DNA of 63,342 nt. It comes from Mesorhizobium neociceri. GTDB taxonomy: Bacteria > Pseudomonadota > Alphaproteobacteria > Rhizobiales > Rhizobiaceae. Shown here piece by piece: positions 45,024-53,558 of the stretch. A program made the position numbers and the translations under genes. The stretch lies in assembly GCF_013520985.1 (NCBI RefSeq), contig NZ_JACDTY010000028.1, positions 1 to 63,342 on the forward strand, written 5' to 3'. The notes beneath the pieces were generated by a model. The model made no database searches and was not told the DNA's origin. It saw nothing but the letters and a program-made list of their open reading frames with translations. How positions within the stretch are numbered: the first letter of the stretch is position 1; each line of letters opens with the position of its first letter.

Positions 45024-46709
45024 TCAATGACAGCAGCTTGGCCCTGCTTGCACGCTCGTCCGGCACAGGCATGACGACGTGATCGCCACGTCCGCCTTCG
45101 CCAGCGCAGCGGCAAGCTTCGCCTGTAGCTCCGGCAGCTCCACGCTCTCGCCGCGCCGTTTCAGGCACTCGACCAGCCCGTGCAGCGCCCAGACATTGTC
45201 CGGGTGCTGGGCGCAGCGCTGCACCTTACCGCTAATGCCCAGATCGTCGCGATAGACCTGCTCGGCCTCCTCGGTGTGGCCCTGGTCGAGCAGCAGCGCC
45301 GCCAGCGCGTGGCGCGGCGGGTGCATCCATGCCCATGGCTCGGTGTAGGACAGATTGTCGTCTAGCTCGACCGCGTGGCGCAGATGATCGTAGGCCTCGT
45401 CGTGCCGGCCCTGGTGGTAGGCAAGCTCGCCATCGAGCAGGGCGGCGCCGACGGCCAGCGAGGCCCGCGTCGGGTTGCTGAGGAAGCGCCGCTCGGGCGG
45501 GATGCTCTCGACATGCCTGCGGAAATTTTCGTGCTCGCGCTCGGCCGCCGCGAATTGCTTGAGCGTCGCGTGCGCGACGCCCTTGGCATAGTGCTGCATG
45601 GCTGATGTCAGCACATAGAGTTCCGGCTCTCCCACCATCGGCTCGTCGATGATTTCCTGCCAGCGGCCGAAGCGCACCTGCACATGCGATTTCATCGCGT
45701 GGTAGCCTTCGACGGTCTGCGTGAGCTTTGGCCGGTCCTGGATGGCGACCACATCGCGCGCGACCAGGCTGCGCACCTTGTCGGCCGCCCACAGCGCCGG
45801 CTGGTACTGACCAAGAAACATGCAGGTGAACATCATCAGATGCAAATCGTGGCAGCAGCCGAGCAGGTAGTAGGTCGTCTCACCGGCATAGGCGAGGTAG
45901 AGGTCGTTGGCGCGCACCGCCTTTTCGCTGGCGAGCTTTGCCTTCTCGTACTCGCCGCACAGAACATGGATATGCCCCGGCATGTGGTTCATATGGCCGG
46001 CATCAGGGCACATGGTGCCGAGCAGATCGGCCGAGCGTATGCCGCGTTCCGGCTGCGTCGACATCTCCAGGAGATGGATGTGCAGGTGCAGGATCGCCGG
46101 ATGCGGCACAGTGCCGGCTTCGTCCGACAGCCGGATCGAGCGCTCGCAGATTTCAAGCGCTTCGAGCACGTCCGAATTCGGCGCCGGTCTGCCGGTCTTC
46201 AAATCCCACAGCCGCCGCACGGTGCGCATCATCAGCGCCTCGACAGTGAGCGCCATCACGTCATGATCGTCGGGAAAGTCGCGATAGACCTGCCGCATCG
46301 CGGCGGCGTAGGCATTGTCCCATTGTTCGAATTCCGCCGGCTCGACTCCATGCGGCTGCTGGAAGCGGACGGCGAGCGCATCGATCAGCCGCTGCTCTAC
46401 CGGGCTGGCGCTCGCAGAACCAGCCCGCGCGCGCTGCACATGCTCGAAGCAGCGCCTGGCTGCACGGTTCGCCTCGTCCTTGCCGTGCTCTTTCCAGGTG
46501 AGGTTGTAGAAAGGCCCGGCGGCATAGGCGATGCCCCAATGCACGAAGGCGCAATCAGGATCGGTCTCCAGCGCCTTCTCGAAGCATTTTATGCCTTCCT
46601 CGTGGTTGAAGCTGTAGCACCAGTTCAGCCCGATATCGAACCAGCGCTGCGTCCCGGCCGAGGATGTGGAAATGGGGCGGCGATAGGTGCCGAGGTCGAA
46701 ATGATCCAT
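45024..46709 (-). CDS. tetratricopeptide-repeat protein
   Basis: The 561-residue protein is predicted to be cytoplasmic and all-helical. TPR-like units are seen near residues 20-60 (WYSFNHEEGIKCFEKALETDP-like) and again in the C-terminal third (DEAYDHLRHAVELDDN, TEEAEQVYRDDLG). Conserved histidines occur in HPAILHLHIHLLEMS and PDAGHMNHMPGHIHVLCGEY, a pattern known in uncharacterised bacterial TPR proteins. The ATG at 46709 gives the natural start MDHFDLGTYRRP. It lies 117 bases downstream of the solute-binding protein gene. Function is unknown. Confidence 0.8.
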   Translation of the reverse strand: MDHFDLGTYRRPISTSSAGTQRWFDIGLNWCYSFNHEEGIKCFEKALETDPDCAFVHWGIAYAAGPFYNLTWKEHGKDEANRAARRCFEHVQRARAGSASASPVEQRLIDALAVRFQQPHGVEPAEFEQWDNAYAAAMRQVYRDFPDDHDVMALTVEALMMRTVRRLWDLKTGRPAPNSDVLEALEICERSIRLSDEAGTVPHPAILHLHIHLLEMSTQPERGIRSADLLGTMCPDAGHMNHMPGHIHVLCGEYEKAKLASEKAVRANDLYLAYAGETTYYLLGCCHDLHLMMFTCMFLGQYQPALWAADKVRSLVARDVVAIQDRPKLTQTVEGYHAMKSHVQVRFGRWQEIIDEPMVGEPELYVLTSAMQHYAKGVAHATLKQFAAAEREHENFRRHVESIPPERRFLSNPTRASLAVGAALLDGELAYHQGRHDEAYDHLRHAVELDDNLSYTEPWAWMHPPRHALAALLLDQGHTEEAEQVYRDDLGISGKVQRCAQHPDNVWALHGLVECLKRRGESVELPELQAKLAAALAKADVAITSSCLCRTSVQAGPSCCH

Positions 46710-46826
46710 GCCTGATTCGCTCTGAGCCGAAAGTCGGTCAGGCGCAATCTGTGCCAAAATTCACGCGCATGGCAAATGGCATTCGGCCGGCGCGACCCGC
46801 GCCGACCGAAACAATCCTGGGAGCGA

Positions 46827-48467
46827 TCAGCTCTCCAGCCACACTTTCTCAAAGTGCTGCTCCAGCGACTGATGCTGTTCGCAGCCTTGCACGCCTTTGC
46901 GATAGGTGCGGTAGACCGAGCGCCAGTAGGGCTGGATGATGATCCCGGCATCGCGCAGATTCTGCTCGATCTTGGCCATGATCTCCTTGCGCTGGGCGGC
47001 ATCCGGCGTCGCCAGCGCCTTGTCGAGAAGCGCGTCAAACTCCGGATTGGCATAGGCGCTTTCGTTCCAGGCCGCACCCGATTTGTAGGCGAGCGCCAGC
47101 ACCTGGACGCCAAGCGGGCGTCCGAGCCACTCGGTGGTGGAGAAGGGGTATTTGCTCCAATCGTTCCAGAAGGTCGCAGCGGGAAGCACGGTCCGCTTGA
47201 TCTTCAGGCCAGCTTCGCGCATCTGCGCGGCGATCGCGTCGCCGGTGCTCTTTTGCCATTCGACGTCGACCGAGATGAGATCGAACTCGTGCTCGGCCTT
47301 GCCGGCCTCGGCCAGCAACTTCTTCGCCGCCTCCACGTCACGCTTGGCCGGGCCGATATCGGCAAACTCAGGGTGCATCGGGCCGACATGGTGGTTGTCG
47401 GCGGGCTTGCCGCGGCCGCCGAGGCCAAGCGCCAGCACGGCGGAATTGTCGACGGCAAGCTGGCCGGCGCGGCGCACCTTGACGTCGTCATAGGGCGCGT
47501 TGCCGACATTGAAGCGGGCAACGATGGTCGAGCCGGTGGCGATCTCGGAATTCTGCAACCCCATCTGCTCGGTCTGCGAGACGGCGTCGGACGCGGTCTC
47601 GTGGTCGGTATCGATCTCGCCGGATTCGAACGCCGACAGCATGGCGTTGGGATCGGAGCCGTAGTCGACCCATTTGATGCCATCGAGATAGAAGTCGCCC
47701 TTCCACCACGGCTTGTCCTTGCGCTTCACCTCAGCACTTGTCTCGGCACTCCAGCTGACCAGTTCGCAGGGACCGGTGGTGATCGCCAACGCCTTCATCG
47801 GGTCGTCGCCGCCCTCATAGGAGCGGTGCATGATCAGCGCCGGATAGTCGGCCATCCCCGCGATCAGCGAAATGTCGGGCTTCGGCAGATTGAGCTTTAC
47901 GGTGAAGTCGTCGACCTTCGCGATGCCGCCATCGACCGGCTTCTTGGTGTCGGCATTGACCAGCGCGCCCATGCGCGCGGCGACCGAATTGCCGGCGACG
48001 GAAGCGTCGCACCAGCGCGTCAGATTGTGGATCACGTCGTCGGCGTTGAAGGCATCGCCATTCGACCAGGCGATGCCCTTGCGCACATGCAGCGTGATTG
48101 TCTTGGCGTCGTCGCTGGTTTCCCAACTTTCGAGTAGCCACGGTTCGAAGGTGAAGTCGCGGTTCCAGCGCACCAGATATTCGTTGCAATGGCGCGCGAC
48201 ATTGGACATCTCGACGCCGTCGAACGTGCGCGGATCCTTGAACCCCTTGACGTTCATGGCGACGCGCAAGGTGCCGCCGTGCTTCGGCTCCTCGGCCCGG
48301 GCAGGCGAGGTGCTGAGGCCACCCAGAGCCAGCGCGCCGGGAGCACTGACGCCGAAGCCGGCCATGATGGCGAGATATTCGCGCCGGTTGACGCCGCCCT
48401 TTCTGAAGTCGTCGGCAACGGGCTTCGCCTGCGGGTGCAAATTGCGGTCGGTCAGCATGAATTTCAT
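46827..48467 (-). CDS. ABC transporter solute-binding protein, family 5 (dipeptide/oligopeptide type)
   Basis: The 546-residue protein is a periplasmic SBP_bac_5 protein. Its long N-region has a Tat-type signal with NRREYLAIMAGFGVSAPG. The mature part holds HGGTLRVA, YLVRWNRDFTFEPWLLESWE and the substrate domain with FNVGNAPYDDVKVRRA and GGRGKPADNHHVGP. The ATG at 48467 has AGGG seven bases upstream. No permease or ATPase genes are adjacent, so the transporter partners lie elsewhere or this is an orphan. The ligand is unknown. Confidence 0.9.
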   Translation of the reverse strand: MKFMLTDRNLHPQAKPVADDFRKGGVNRREYLAIMAGFGVSAPGALALGGLSTSPARAEEPKHGGTLRVAMNVKGFKDPRTFDGVEMSNVARHCNEYLVRWNRDFTFEPWLLESWETSDDAKTITLHVRKGIAWSNGDAFNADDVIHNLTRWCDASVAGNSVAARMGALVNADTKKPVDGGIAKVDDFTVKLNLPKPDISLIAGMADYPALIMHRSYEGGDDPMKALAITTGPCELVSWSAETSAEVKRKDKPWWKGDFYLDGIKWVDYGSDPNAMLSAFESGEIDTDHETASDAVSQTEQMGLQNSEIATGSTIVARFNVGNAPYDDVKVRRAGQLAVDNSAVLALGLGGRGKPADNHHVGPMHPEFADIGPAKRDVEAAKKLLAEAGKAEHEFDLISVDVEWQKSTGDAIAAQMREAGLKIKRTVLPAATFWNDWSKYPFSTTEWLGRPLGVQVLALAYKSGAAWNESAYANPEFDALLDKALATPDAAQRKEIMAKIEQNLRDAGIIIQPYWRSVYRTYRKGVQGCEQHQSLEQHFEKVWLES

Positions 48468-48665
48468 CGTCGTTCCCTCTTTAGTTGGGCGCCCCGACAA
48501 ACCGCTTCTGTTTGGGAGGGAGATGCGATCGCCGGGGCGCCGTTGCCTGAGCAGACAATGATAGGGCGAGCTTACGCAGGGAAATGTTCTCCTTTCCGCG
48601 ATTCTTGTGCACTGTTCCGCAACGGAGGCAGGCGCGTCAGGCGTGGCGACGCGAAGGAAACGGCC

Positions 48666-49652
48666 TCAATACGGCCAATCGTTCTTGCCGAGCACGGCGA
48701 CGGCGGCGATGGCCGCAAGCGTGCATACGAACGCCTCGCCGGCGCGCGCCACGCTTTTGCGGGCGCGCAGAAAACTGTGCACCAGCCGCGGCTCCTCGTA
48801 CCACCAGGCGCGGCCGCCCGCGGCAACGATACGGTCGCGATAGGTCTCGCCGTCCGACGACAGCGGGTCGCACTCGGCGGTGATGATGATCGTCGGCGGC
48901 AGGCCGGAGAAGTCGCTGTCGCTCAGTGGCGAAAAAGTCGGGTCGTCGGGCGACTGCGCCGGACCTGAGCGGATGGTCCTGTAGAATTCGATGTCGCGCA
49001 GCGCCAGCAGCGGCGCGTTGGCATGTTCGACATAGGAGCCGGCACCCTCGTCGCCGCCGAGGCCGGGATAGATCAGCACCTGGCCGACCGCATGGCGCGA
49101 GTGGCGGCGTGACGCATGCGCGACCGCGGCCGCAAGGTTGCCACCGGCGCTTTCACCGACGAGCACGATCGGCAGGTCCGTTGTCACCGCCGCCCATTCG
49201 AAGACAGTCAGCGCGTCGTCGAAGGCGGCCGGGTGCGGATGTTCCGGCGCCAACCGGTAGTCGGCCGAGACGACGTCGAAACCGGTGCCGGCGCAAATCT
49301 CGGCGCAGATGTCGTCATGGCTGTCGAGCCCGCCAAGCACAAAGCCGCCGCCATGATAGTAGACGATGATGGCGCGCACGGGCTTGCCTGCCATCCGGTA
49401 GTAGCGGATCGGGATGACGTGTCCTTCATCGGCGGCAATGATGCCGTCGCTGGCTGAAACGCCCTTGGGATAACCCTGATGGAAGGCGCGGCACATCGCG
49501 TCGTAGACCGACCTTTGCTCGGCGATCGGCAATTCGGCGATTTCGGGCGGGAACCAGTCGTTGACCAGGTCGATATAATCCCACATCGCCGGGTCCAGCC
49601 TCGTGGCGTATTTTCCCCTTCTGGCTGTCTTGAGCTTGTGGACCGTGCCCAT
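48666..49652 (-). CDS. alpha/beta hydrolase, hormone-sensitive lipase (esterase) family
   Basis: The 328-residue protein has the HSL-family oxyanion motif HGGGF at residues 100-104 and the nucleophile elbow GESAG (S168). The likely acid is D262 in CDPLSSDGE and the likely base H292 in LVHSF. All catalytic residues are present. It starts nine bases after the isochorismatase-like gene ends, so the two are co-transcribed. It probably cleaves a small ester or amide in the same pathway as its neighbours. Confidence 0.9.
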   Translation of the reverse strand: MGTVHKLKTARRGKYATRLDPAMWDYIDLVNDWFPPEIAELPIAEQRSVYDAMCRAFHQGYPKGVSASDGIIAADEGHVIPIRYYRMAGKPVRAIIVYYHGGGFVLGGLDSHDDICAEICAGTGFDVVSADYRLAPEHPHPAAFDDALTVFEWAAVTTDLPIVLVGESAGGNLAAAVAHASRRHSRHAVGQVLIYPGLGGDEGAGSYVEHANAPLLALRDIEFYRTIRSGPAQSPDDPTFSPLSDSDFSGLPPTIIITAECDPLSSDGETYRDRIVAAGGRAWWYEEPRLVHSFLRARKSVARAGEAFVCTLAAIAAVAVLGKNDWPY

Positions 49653-49660
49653 CTTTCCGC

Positions 49661-50338
49661 TCAGAGCTCGTCGTAGAGCCGGCCGGCGTTTTCAAAGGTG
49701 AAGCGCAGCGGCACCGAGCCCTCGACCTGCCATGCATCAACGGTGTCGCCCGCCATCAGCCGGCAGGCGTCTATCGTGTTGGTGACGGCGCCGCCATAGA
49801 GCCGGTTGGCAAGGTTGAGGATAGCGGTCTGGTGCATGGCGGCACTGCCGCTGCCGCAGGCATCCTTGACCAGCAGCACGCGAAAGCCGGATGCCACCGC
49901 GTCCTTCACGGTGGCGTCGATGCAGGCCTCGGTCCACACGCCGGCGACGATCAGCCATTCGATCCCGCTGGATTTGAGGTCGCGTGCCGCCGGCCCGGAA
50001 CGGAAGGCGCTGGCCTCTGCCTTGATCAGCAACGCTTCGCCATTGGCCGGCGCCACCTCATGACAGATTTCCGTCAGCGGATCGCTCTTGTCGGAAAAGG
50101 CCGACTTGCCGTCGGCGTCGAGCGGATGAAATGGCCGCGCCTTGGCGGTATCGACGATATAGGCCCAGTGATAGAGCGGCACGAAGTTGCGCCGCGCCGC
50201 CGCCTGCAGGCGCTGGACATTGGCCAGCACCTCGCCATAGCCTTCGACCAGATAGCGCCTGTCCTGCCGGTGCTCTTCCTGGAGGTCGATGAAAACCGCA
50301 GCCACCGTGCCGCGTTTGATCGAGATCGGTGCCTTCAT
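49661..50338 (-). CDS. isochorismatase-like cysteine hydrolase
   Basis: The 225-residue protein belongs to the isochorismatase-like hydrolase superfamily, whose members hydrolyse amides such as nicotinamide, carbamates or ureido groups. The catalytic triad is visible as D18 (AVFIDLQE), K106 (LLIKAEASAF) and C139 (GVWTEACIDATV). A non-proline residue pair before the cysteine loop leaves the exact subgroup open. Its start abuts the stop of the M24 gene with no gap. The substrate is unknown. Confidence 0.88.
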   Translation of the reverse strand: MKAPISIKRGTVAAVFIDLQEEHRQDRRYLVEGYGEVLANVQRLQAAARRNFVPLYHWAYIVDTAKARPFHPLDADGKSAFSDKSDPLTEICHEVAPANGEALLIKAEASAFRSGPAARDLKSSGIEWLIVAGVWTEACIDATVKDAVASGFRVLLVKDACGSGSAAMHQTAILNLANRLYGGAVTNTIDACRLMAGDTVDAWQVEGSVPLRFTFENAGRLYDEL

Positions 50339-51643
50339 CTAGGCAGCCCCTGCAAGAAACTCATCCTCATAGGGAAAGCGCGACAACAGCTCGGTGCCGG
50401 TGTCGGTGATCAGGATTTCGTCCTCCAGCTTGACGCCCTCGCGGCCGCCTTTCTCGCCGATATAGCTTTCCACGCTCACCACCATGCCGGGCACGACAAA
50501 ACCGTCGCGGCCATAGGTCTCGTAATCCATGGCATGGGCAATGAACGGCGTCTCGCCATGCATGCCGACGCCGTGCATGACGGAGGTATAGCGCTGGTCG
50601 ACGAAACGGTCCGGGATTTTCCACGCTCGTTCGGCGATCTCGCGGAAGGCCATGCCCGGCTTGACGATCGAAATGTTGTGCTGAACCTGGTCGTGCGCCA
50701 TGCGGTACAGCGATTTTTGATAGTCGGTTGGTTTGCCCGGCCCGCAGCGGAAGGTGCGCGAGAAGTCGGAATAGTAGCCGTAGCAGCCGATCGTGTCGGT
50801 ATCGAGCGCCAAAAGTTCGCCTGGCCGGATCTTGCGGCCGCTGGCCTCGTTGAACCACGGATTGGTGCGCTGGCCCGAGGTGAGCAGCCGCGTCTCGATG
50901 AACTCGCCACCTTGCCGGATCACCTCGCCATACATGATGGCGAACAGGTCGTTTTCGGACACGCCGGGCTTGATCGCCTCGCGCACGGCATAGACAGCGG
51001 CCTCGGCGCCGGCCATCGACACCTGCAGGCATCTGACTTCCTCAGGCGTCTTGACGGCGCGCACCGCCAGAATTTCACCCTGGCAATCCCTGACCTCGCA
51101 ACCGCGCTTTTCCAGCGCCAGCGCCTGCAGATGGCTGCAACGGTCGAGCCCAAGCTTCATCGAGCCGCCGCCATGCTTCTTCAACAGTTCGGCGATCTCG
51201 TCGGCGAAGGGGCCGGCGGTTTCGTCGTCACGACCGGAGACCGACGACCAGACGAGCTTGGAAGGTCGCGCCTCGTCGATCGTGTCGAGCACCATGGAGA
51301 CATGGTAGCTCTGCGGATACTCGAACAGCACGATCGGCCCGTCCGTCGGGATGAAGAAATAGCGCGTCGAGTTACGCAGGAAATAGCCGAACATGTTGCG
51401 CGAGCCGGTGGCGTAGCGCTGGTTGTAGGGGTCGAACAGCACAACGCCGCCGTAGCCAGCCTCGCGCATCCAAGCCCGCAGTTTTGCCAGGCGGCCTTTT
51501 CGCAGCGCATCGGCATCGATGAAGGACGGCTCGGTGTCCGACAGCCACATGCCGCCGGCCGAGTCGGCAGCGGCCGGGTGGCGCATGCGGTCTTTAAAGT
51601 CCACGTCCTCGGTGCTGTCGGGGTCGAATACGACGATGCTCAT
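50339..51643 (-). CDS. M24-fold metallohydrolase/lyase, DddP-like
   Basis: The 434-residue protein has a creatinase-type N-terminal domain and a pita-bread C-terminal domain. Metal-ligand candidates are D281, D283, D293, H357, E392 and E407. Their spacing equals that I recall for the DMSP lyase DddP (295, 297, 307, 371, 406, 421). DddP-like segments include IETRLLTSGQRTNPWFNE, LALDTDTIGCYG and SVMHGVGMHGE. Alternatives are a Xaa-Pro dipeptidase or an ectoine-hydrolase-like enzyme. The ATG at 51643 has GGAGG eight bases upstream. It is first of a leftward group with two hydrolases. Confidence 0.8.
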   Translation of the reverse strand: MSIVVFDPDSTEDVDFKDRMRHPAAADSAGGMWLSDTEPSFIDADALRKGRLAKLRAWMREAGYGGVVLFDPYNQRYATGSRNMFGYFLRNSTRYFFIPTDGPIVLFEYPQSYHVSMVLDTIDEARPSKLVWSSVSGRDDETAGPFADEIAELLKKHGGGSMKLGLDRCSHLQALALEKRGCEVRDCQGEILAVRAVKTPEEVRCLQVSMAGAEAAVYAVREAIKPGVSENDLFAIMYGEVIRQGGEFIETRLLTSGQRTNPWFNEASGRKIRPGELLALDTDTIGCYGYYSDFSRTFRCGPGKPTDYQKSLYRMAHDQVQHNISIVKPGMAFREIAERAWKIPDRFVDQRYTSVMHGVGMHGETPFIAHAMDYETYGRDGFVVPGMVVSVESYIGEKGGREGVKLEDEILITDTGTELLSRFPYEDEFLAGAA

Positions 51644-51767
51644 TGGGTGCGCCTCCTGAAGGCCTGAACATAGTTCGGTGCTAGGCAAAGTCTGTGCGGG
51701 ATTCCGCAGATGTAGTGCGCAATGCCGCAGGCTGCTTCAATTGAAAGCCGCAGGGCAGCGTTCCTTC

Positions 51768-51925
51768 GCGCCCCCCTCTGTCCTGCCGGACATCTCTCCC
51801 ACAAGGAGGGAGATTAGCAGCTTCTATGCCTCGCCCACCCCTGCAACGTCTGTGATTGGCGAAAGCCGAGGCGACATCTGATCTCCCCCCAAGTGGGGGA
51901 TGTCCGGCAGGACAGAGGGGGGCGC
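51768..51925. repeat. palindromic intergenic repeat, family A, copy 3
   Basis: Arms start GCGCCCCCCTCTGTCCTGCC at 51768 and end with the reverse complement at 51925. It fills most of the 303-base gap (51644-51946) between the DddP-like gene and the convergently ordered GlxA-type regulator gene. Nothing else was seen in that gap. Confidence 0.85.
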
Positions 51926-51946
51926 TGTCCCGCCGCATCTCGCAAA

Positions 51947-52942
51947 TTAATGCCGCCGCATCGCCTTGGGCGCATGCCCATGCTCCTCGCGGAATGCCCG
52001 GGCAAAGCTCGACATCGAGGCAAACCCGCAAGCCAGCGCCACGTCGCGCACCATCAGCGTCGAATGCGCCAGAAGATCGGCGGCGCGCCGTAGCCGGAGC
52101 CGCCGGTAGTAGCCGTTGGGTGAAATGCTGAGCTCGCTGCGGAAATTACGCTCCAGCTTGTCGGAGGAGACGCCGAGCCTCGTCGCCAGTTCCGTCATGC
52201 CAAGCCGCTCCTCGACCGCATCCTCCATGATGGCGATGGCCGACAGCACCAGTTCGTTCTGGACGCCGGTGCGCAGGCGCAGCGGCATCAGCTTGCGGTC
52301 GACACTGGAGCGCAAGGGGCTGTGCACGAACCATTCGGCGACGCCCGCCGCGAGCTCGCCGCCATAGTCGTTGGTGATGATCTCCAGCATCATGTCGAGG
52401 CTGCCGACGCCGCCGGCCGAGGTGAAGCGCTTGCGGTCGATGACATAGAGGTCGCGCCGAAGCTCGATGTCCGGAAACGCCTCGGTAAAGGCTGCCTGGC
52501 TGGTCCAGTGCAACGTGCAGGCATGACCATCGAGCAGGCCGGCCCTGGCGAGGAAGAAAGCGGCATCGGCCACCGCGCCGATATGAGCGCCGGCCCGCAG
52601 GCTCTTGCGCATCCAGGCAACCGCGTCGTCGGCGACAAGCAAGTCCGCATTGCCGCCCGAGCAGACGACGATGCGGTCGACCTTGGGCGCATTGCCGGCG
52701 CAAAAGCCGGGTTGTATGACAACCCCATTGGACGCCTCGACCGTGCCCTGGTCGGCGCCGACGATCACCCAGCGATAACAATCGCGTTTGGCCAGCACAT
52801 TGGCCGCGCGCAACGGCTCGATCACCGAACTGAACGCCATCATCGGAAAGCCGGGAAACACCAGTACGGCGAAGGTGAGGGGACCTTCGCTCGCCGCAGG
52901 CTGCACCCGGTCCGGTCTTCTGCTGGCAATTGAGGTATTCAC
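51947..52942 (-). CDS. GlxA-type transcriptional regulator (DJ-1/PfpI domain plus AraC HTH)
   Basis: The 331-residue protein has an N-terminal class I glutamine-amidotransferase-like domain (FAVLVFPGFPMMAFSSVIEPLRAAN, IVVCSGGNADLL). A C-terminal AraC double helix-turn-helix follows, with LRLRRAADLLAHSTLMVRDVALACGFASMSSFARAFREEHG. The nucleophile position of the amidotransferase-like domain is not catalytic, as usual in GlxA regulators. The GTG at 52942 is my choice. ATG at 52996 or GTG at 52906 are alternatives, and the start region overlaps a 10-bp palindrome. It may regulate the DddP-like gene group. Confidence 0.85.
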   Translation of the reverse strand: MNTSIASRRPDRVQPAASEGPLTFAVLVFPGFPMMAFSSVIEPLRAANVLAKRDCYRWVIVGADQGTVEASNGVVIQPGFCAGNAPKVDRIVVCSGGNADLLVADDAVAWMRKSLRAGAHIGAVADAAFFLARAGLLDGHACTLHWTSQAAFTEAFPDIELRRDLYVIDRKRFTSAGGVGSLDMMLEIITNDYGGELAAGVAEWFVHSPLRSSVDRKLMPLRLRTGVQNELVLSAIAIMEDAVEERLGMTELATRLGVSSDKLERNFRSELSISPNGYYRRLRLRRAADLLAHSTLMVRDVALACGFASMSSFARAFREEHGHAPKAMRRH

Positions 52943-52949
52943 AATTGTG
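52940..52949. promoter_or_regulatory. short palindrome at the GlxA regulator start
   Basis: CACAATTGTG is a perfect 10-bp palindrome in an AT-rich patch between the divergent GlxA-type regulator and the fRMsr gene. It overlaps the GTG chosen as the regulator start, so either the palindrome is an operator covering the start or translation begins further downstream. Confidence 0.35.
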
Positions 52950-53024
52950 TATTTCCCAGGCGCGTCATTGGTGGCAGACAGGGATATAGCGGGCATCTTG
53001 GTCCGCCGGCAACGGAGACCAACC

Positions 53025-53522
53025 ATGTTTGCGGCTCAGACCATCGACAGCACCGACAAGCCTGCCTTCTACCGCGAACTGGCCACCCAGCTGAAGGCGC
53101 TGCTGGAAGGCGAGAGCGACTCGGTCGCCAATGCCGCCAACACATCGGCGCTGATCTTCCAGATGGTGCCCGACCTCAATTGGGCCGGCTTCTATTTTTT
53201 GGCGTCCGACGAGGAGCTGGTGCTCGGGCCGTTCCAGGGCAAGCCGGCCTGCGTGCGCATCGCCGTCGGCAAGGGCGTGTGCGGCACAGCGATCGATCTC
53301 GAAATGTCGATGCTGGTCAAGGATGTGCACGACTTTGCCGGCCATATCGCCTGCGACGCTGCCTCGCGCTCGGAGCTGGTCGTGCTGCTCCGAGACAATG
53401 ACGGCGTCTTCGGCCTGATCGACCTCGACAGCCCAACGCCCGGCCGCTTCGACAAGGAGGATCAGGCCGGCATCGAGGCGCTGGCCGCGATCTATGTCGC
53501 GGCAAGTTCCTTCGAGGATTGA
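53025..53522 (+). CDS. msrC: free methionine-(R)-sulfoxide reductase (GAF-domain fRMsr)
   Basis: The 165-residue GAF-domain enzyme reduces free L-methionine-(R)-sulfoxide. Three cysteines C76, C86 and C110 have the same spacing (10 and 24) as the catalytic cysteines 84, 94 and 118 that I recall for E. coli fRMsr. NWAGFYFL, GPFQGKPACVRI, GKGVCGTA and VVLLRDNDGVFGLIDLDSP match the family. The ATG at 53025 has GGAGA upstream. It stands alone, divergent from the GlxA-type gene. Confidence 0.88.
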   Translation: MFAAQTIDSTDKPAFYRELATQLKALLEGESDSVANAANTSALIFQMVPDLNWAGFYFLASDEELVLGPFQGKPACVRIAVGKGVCGTAIDLEMSMLVKDVHDFAGHIACDAASRSELVVLLRDNDGVFGLIDLDSPTPGRFDKEDQAGIEALAAIYVAASSFED

Positions 53523-53558
53523 TCTAGCCGACCTTCGCCGGCATCCGATCGGCACGGA

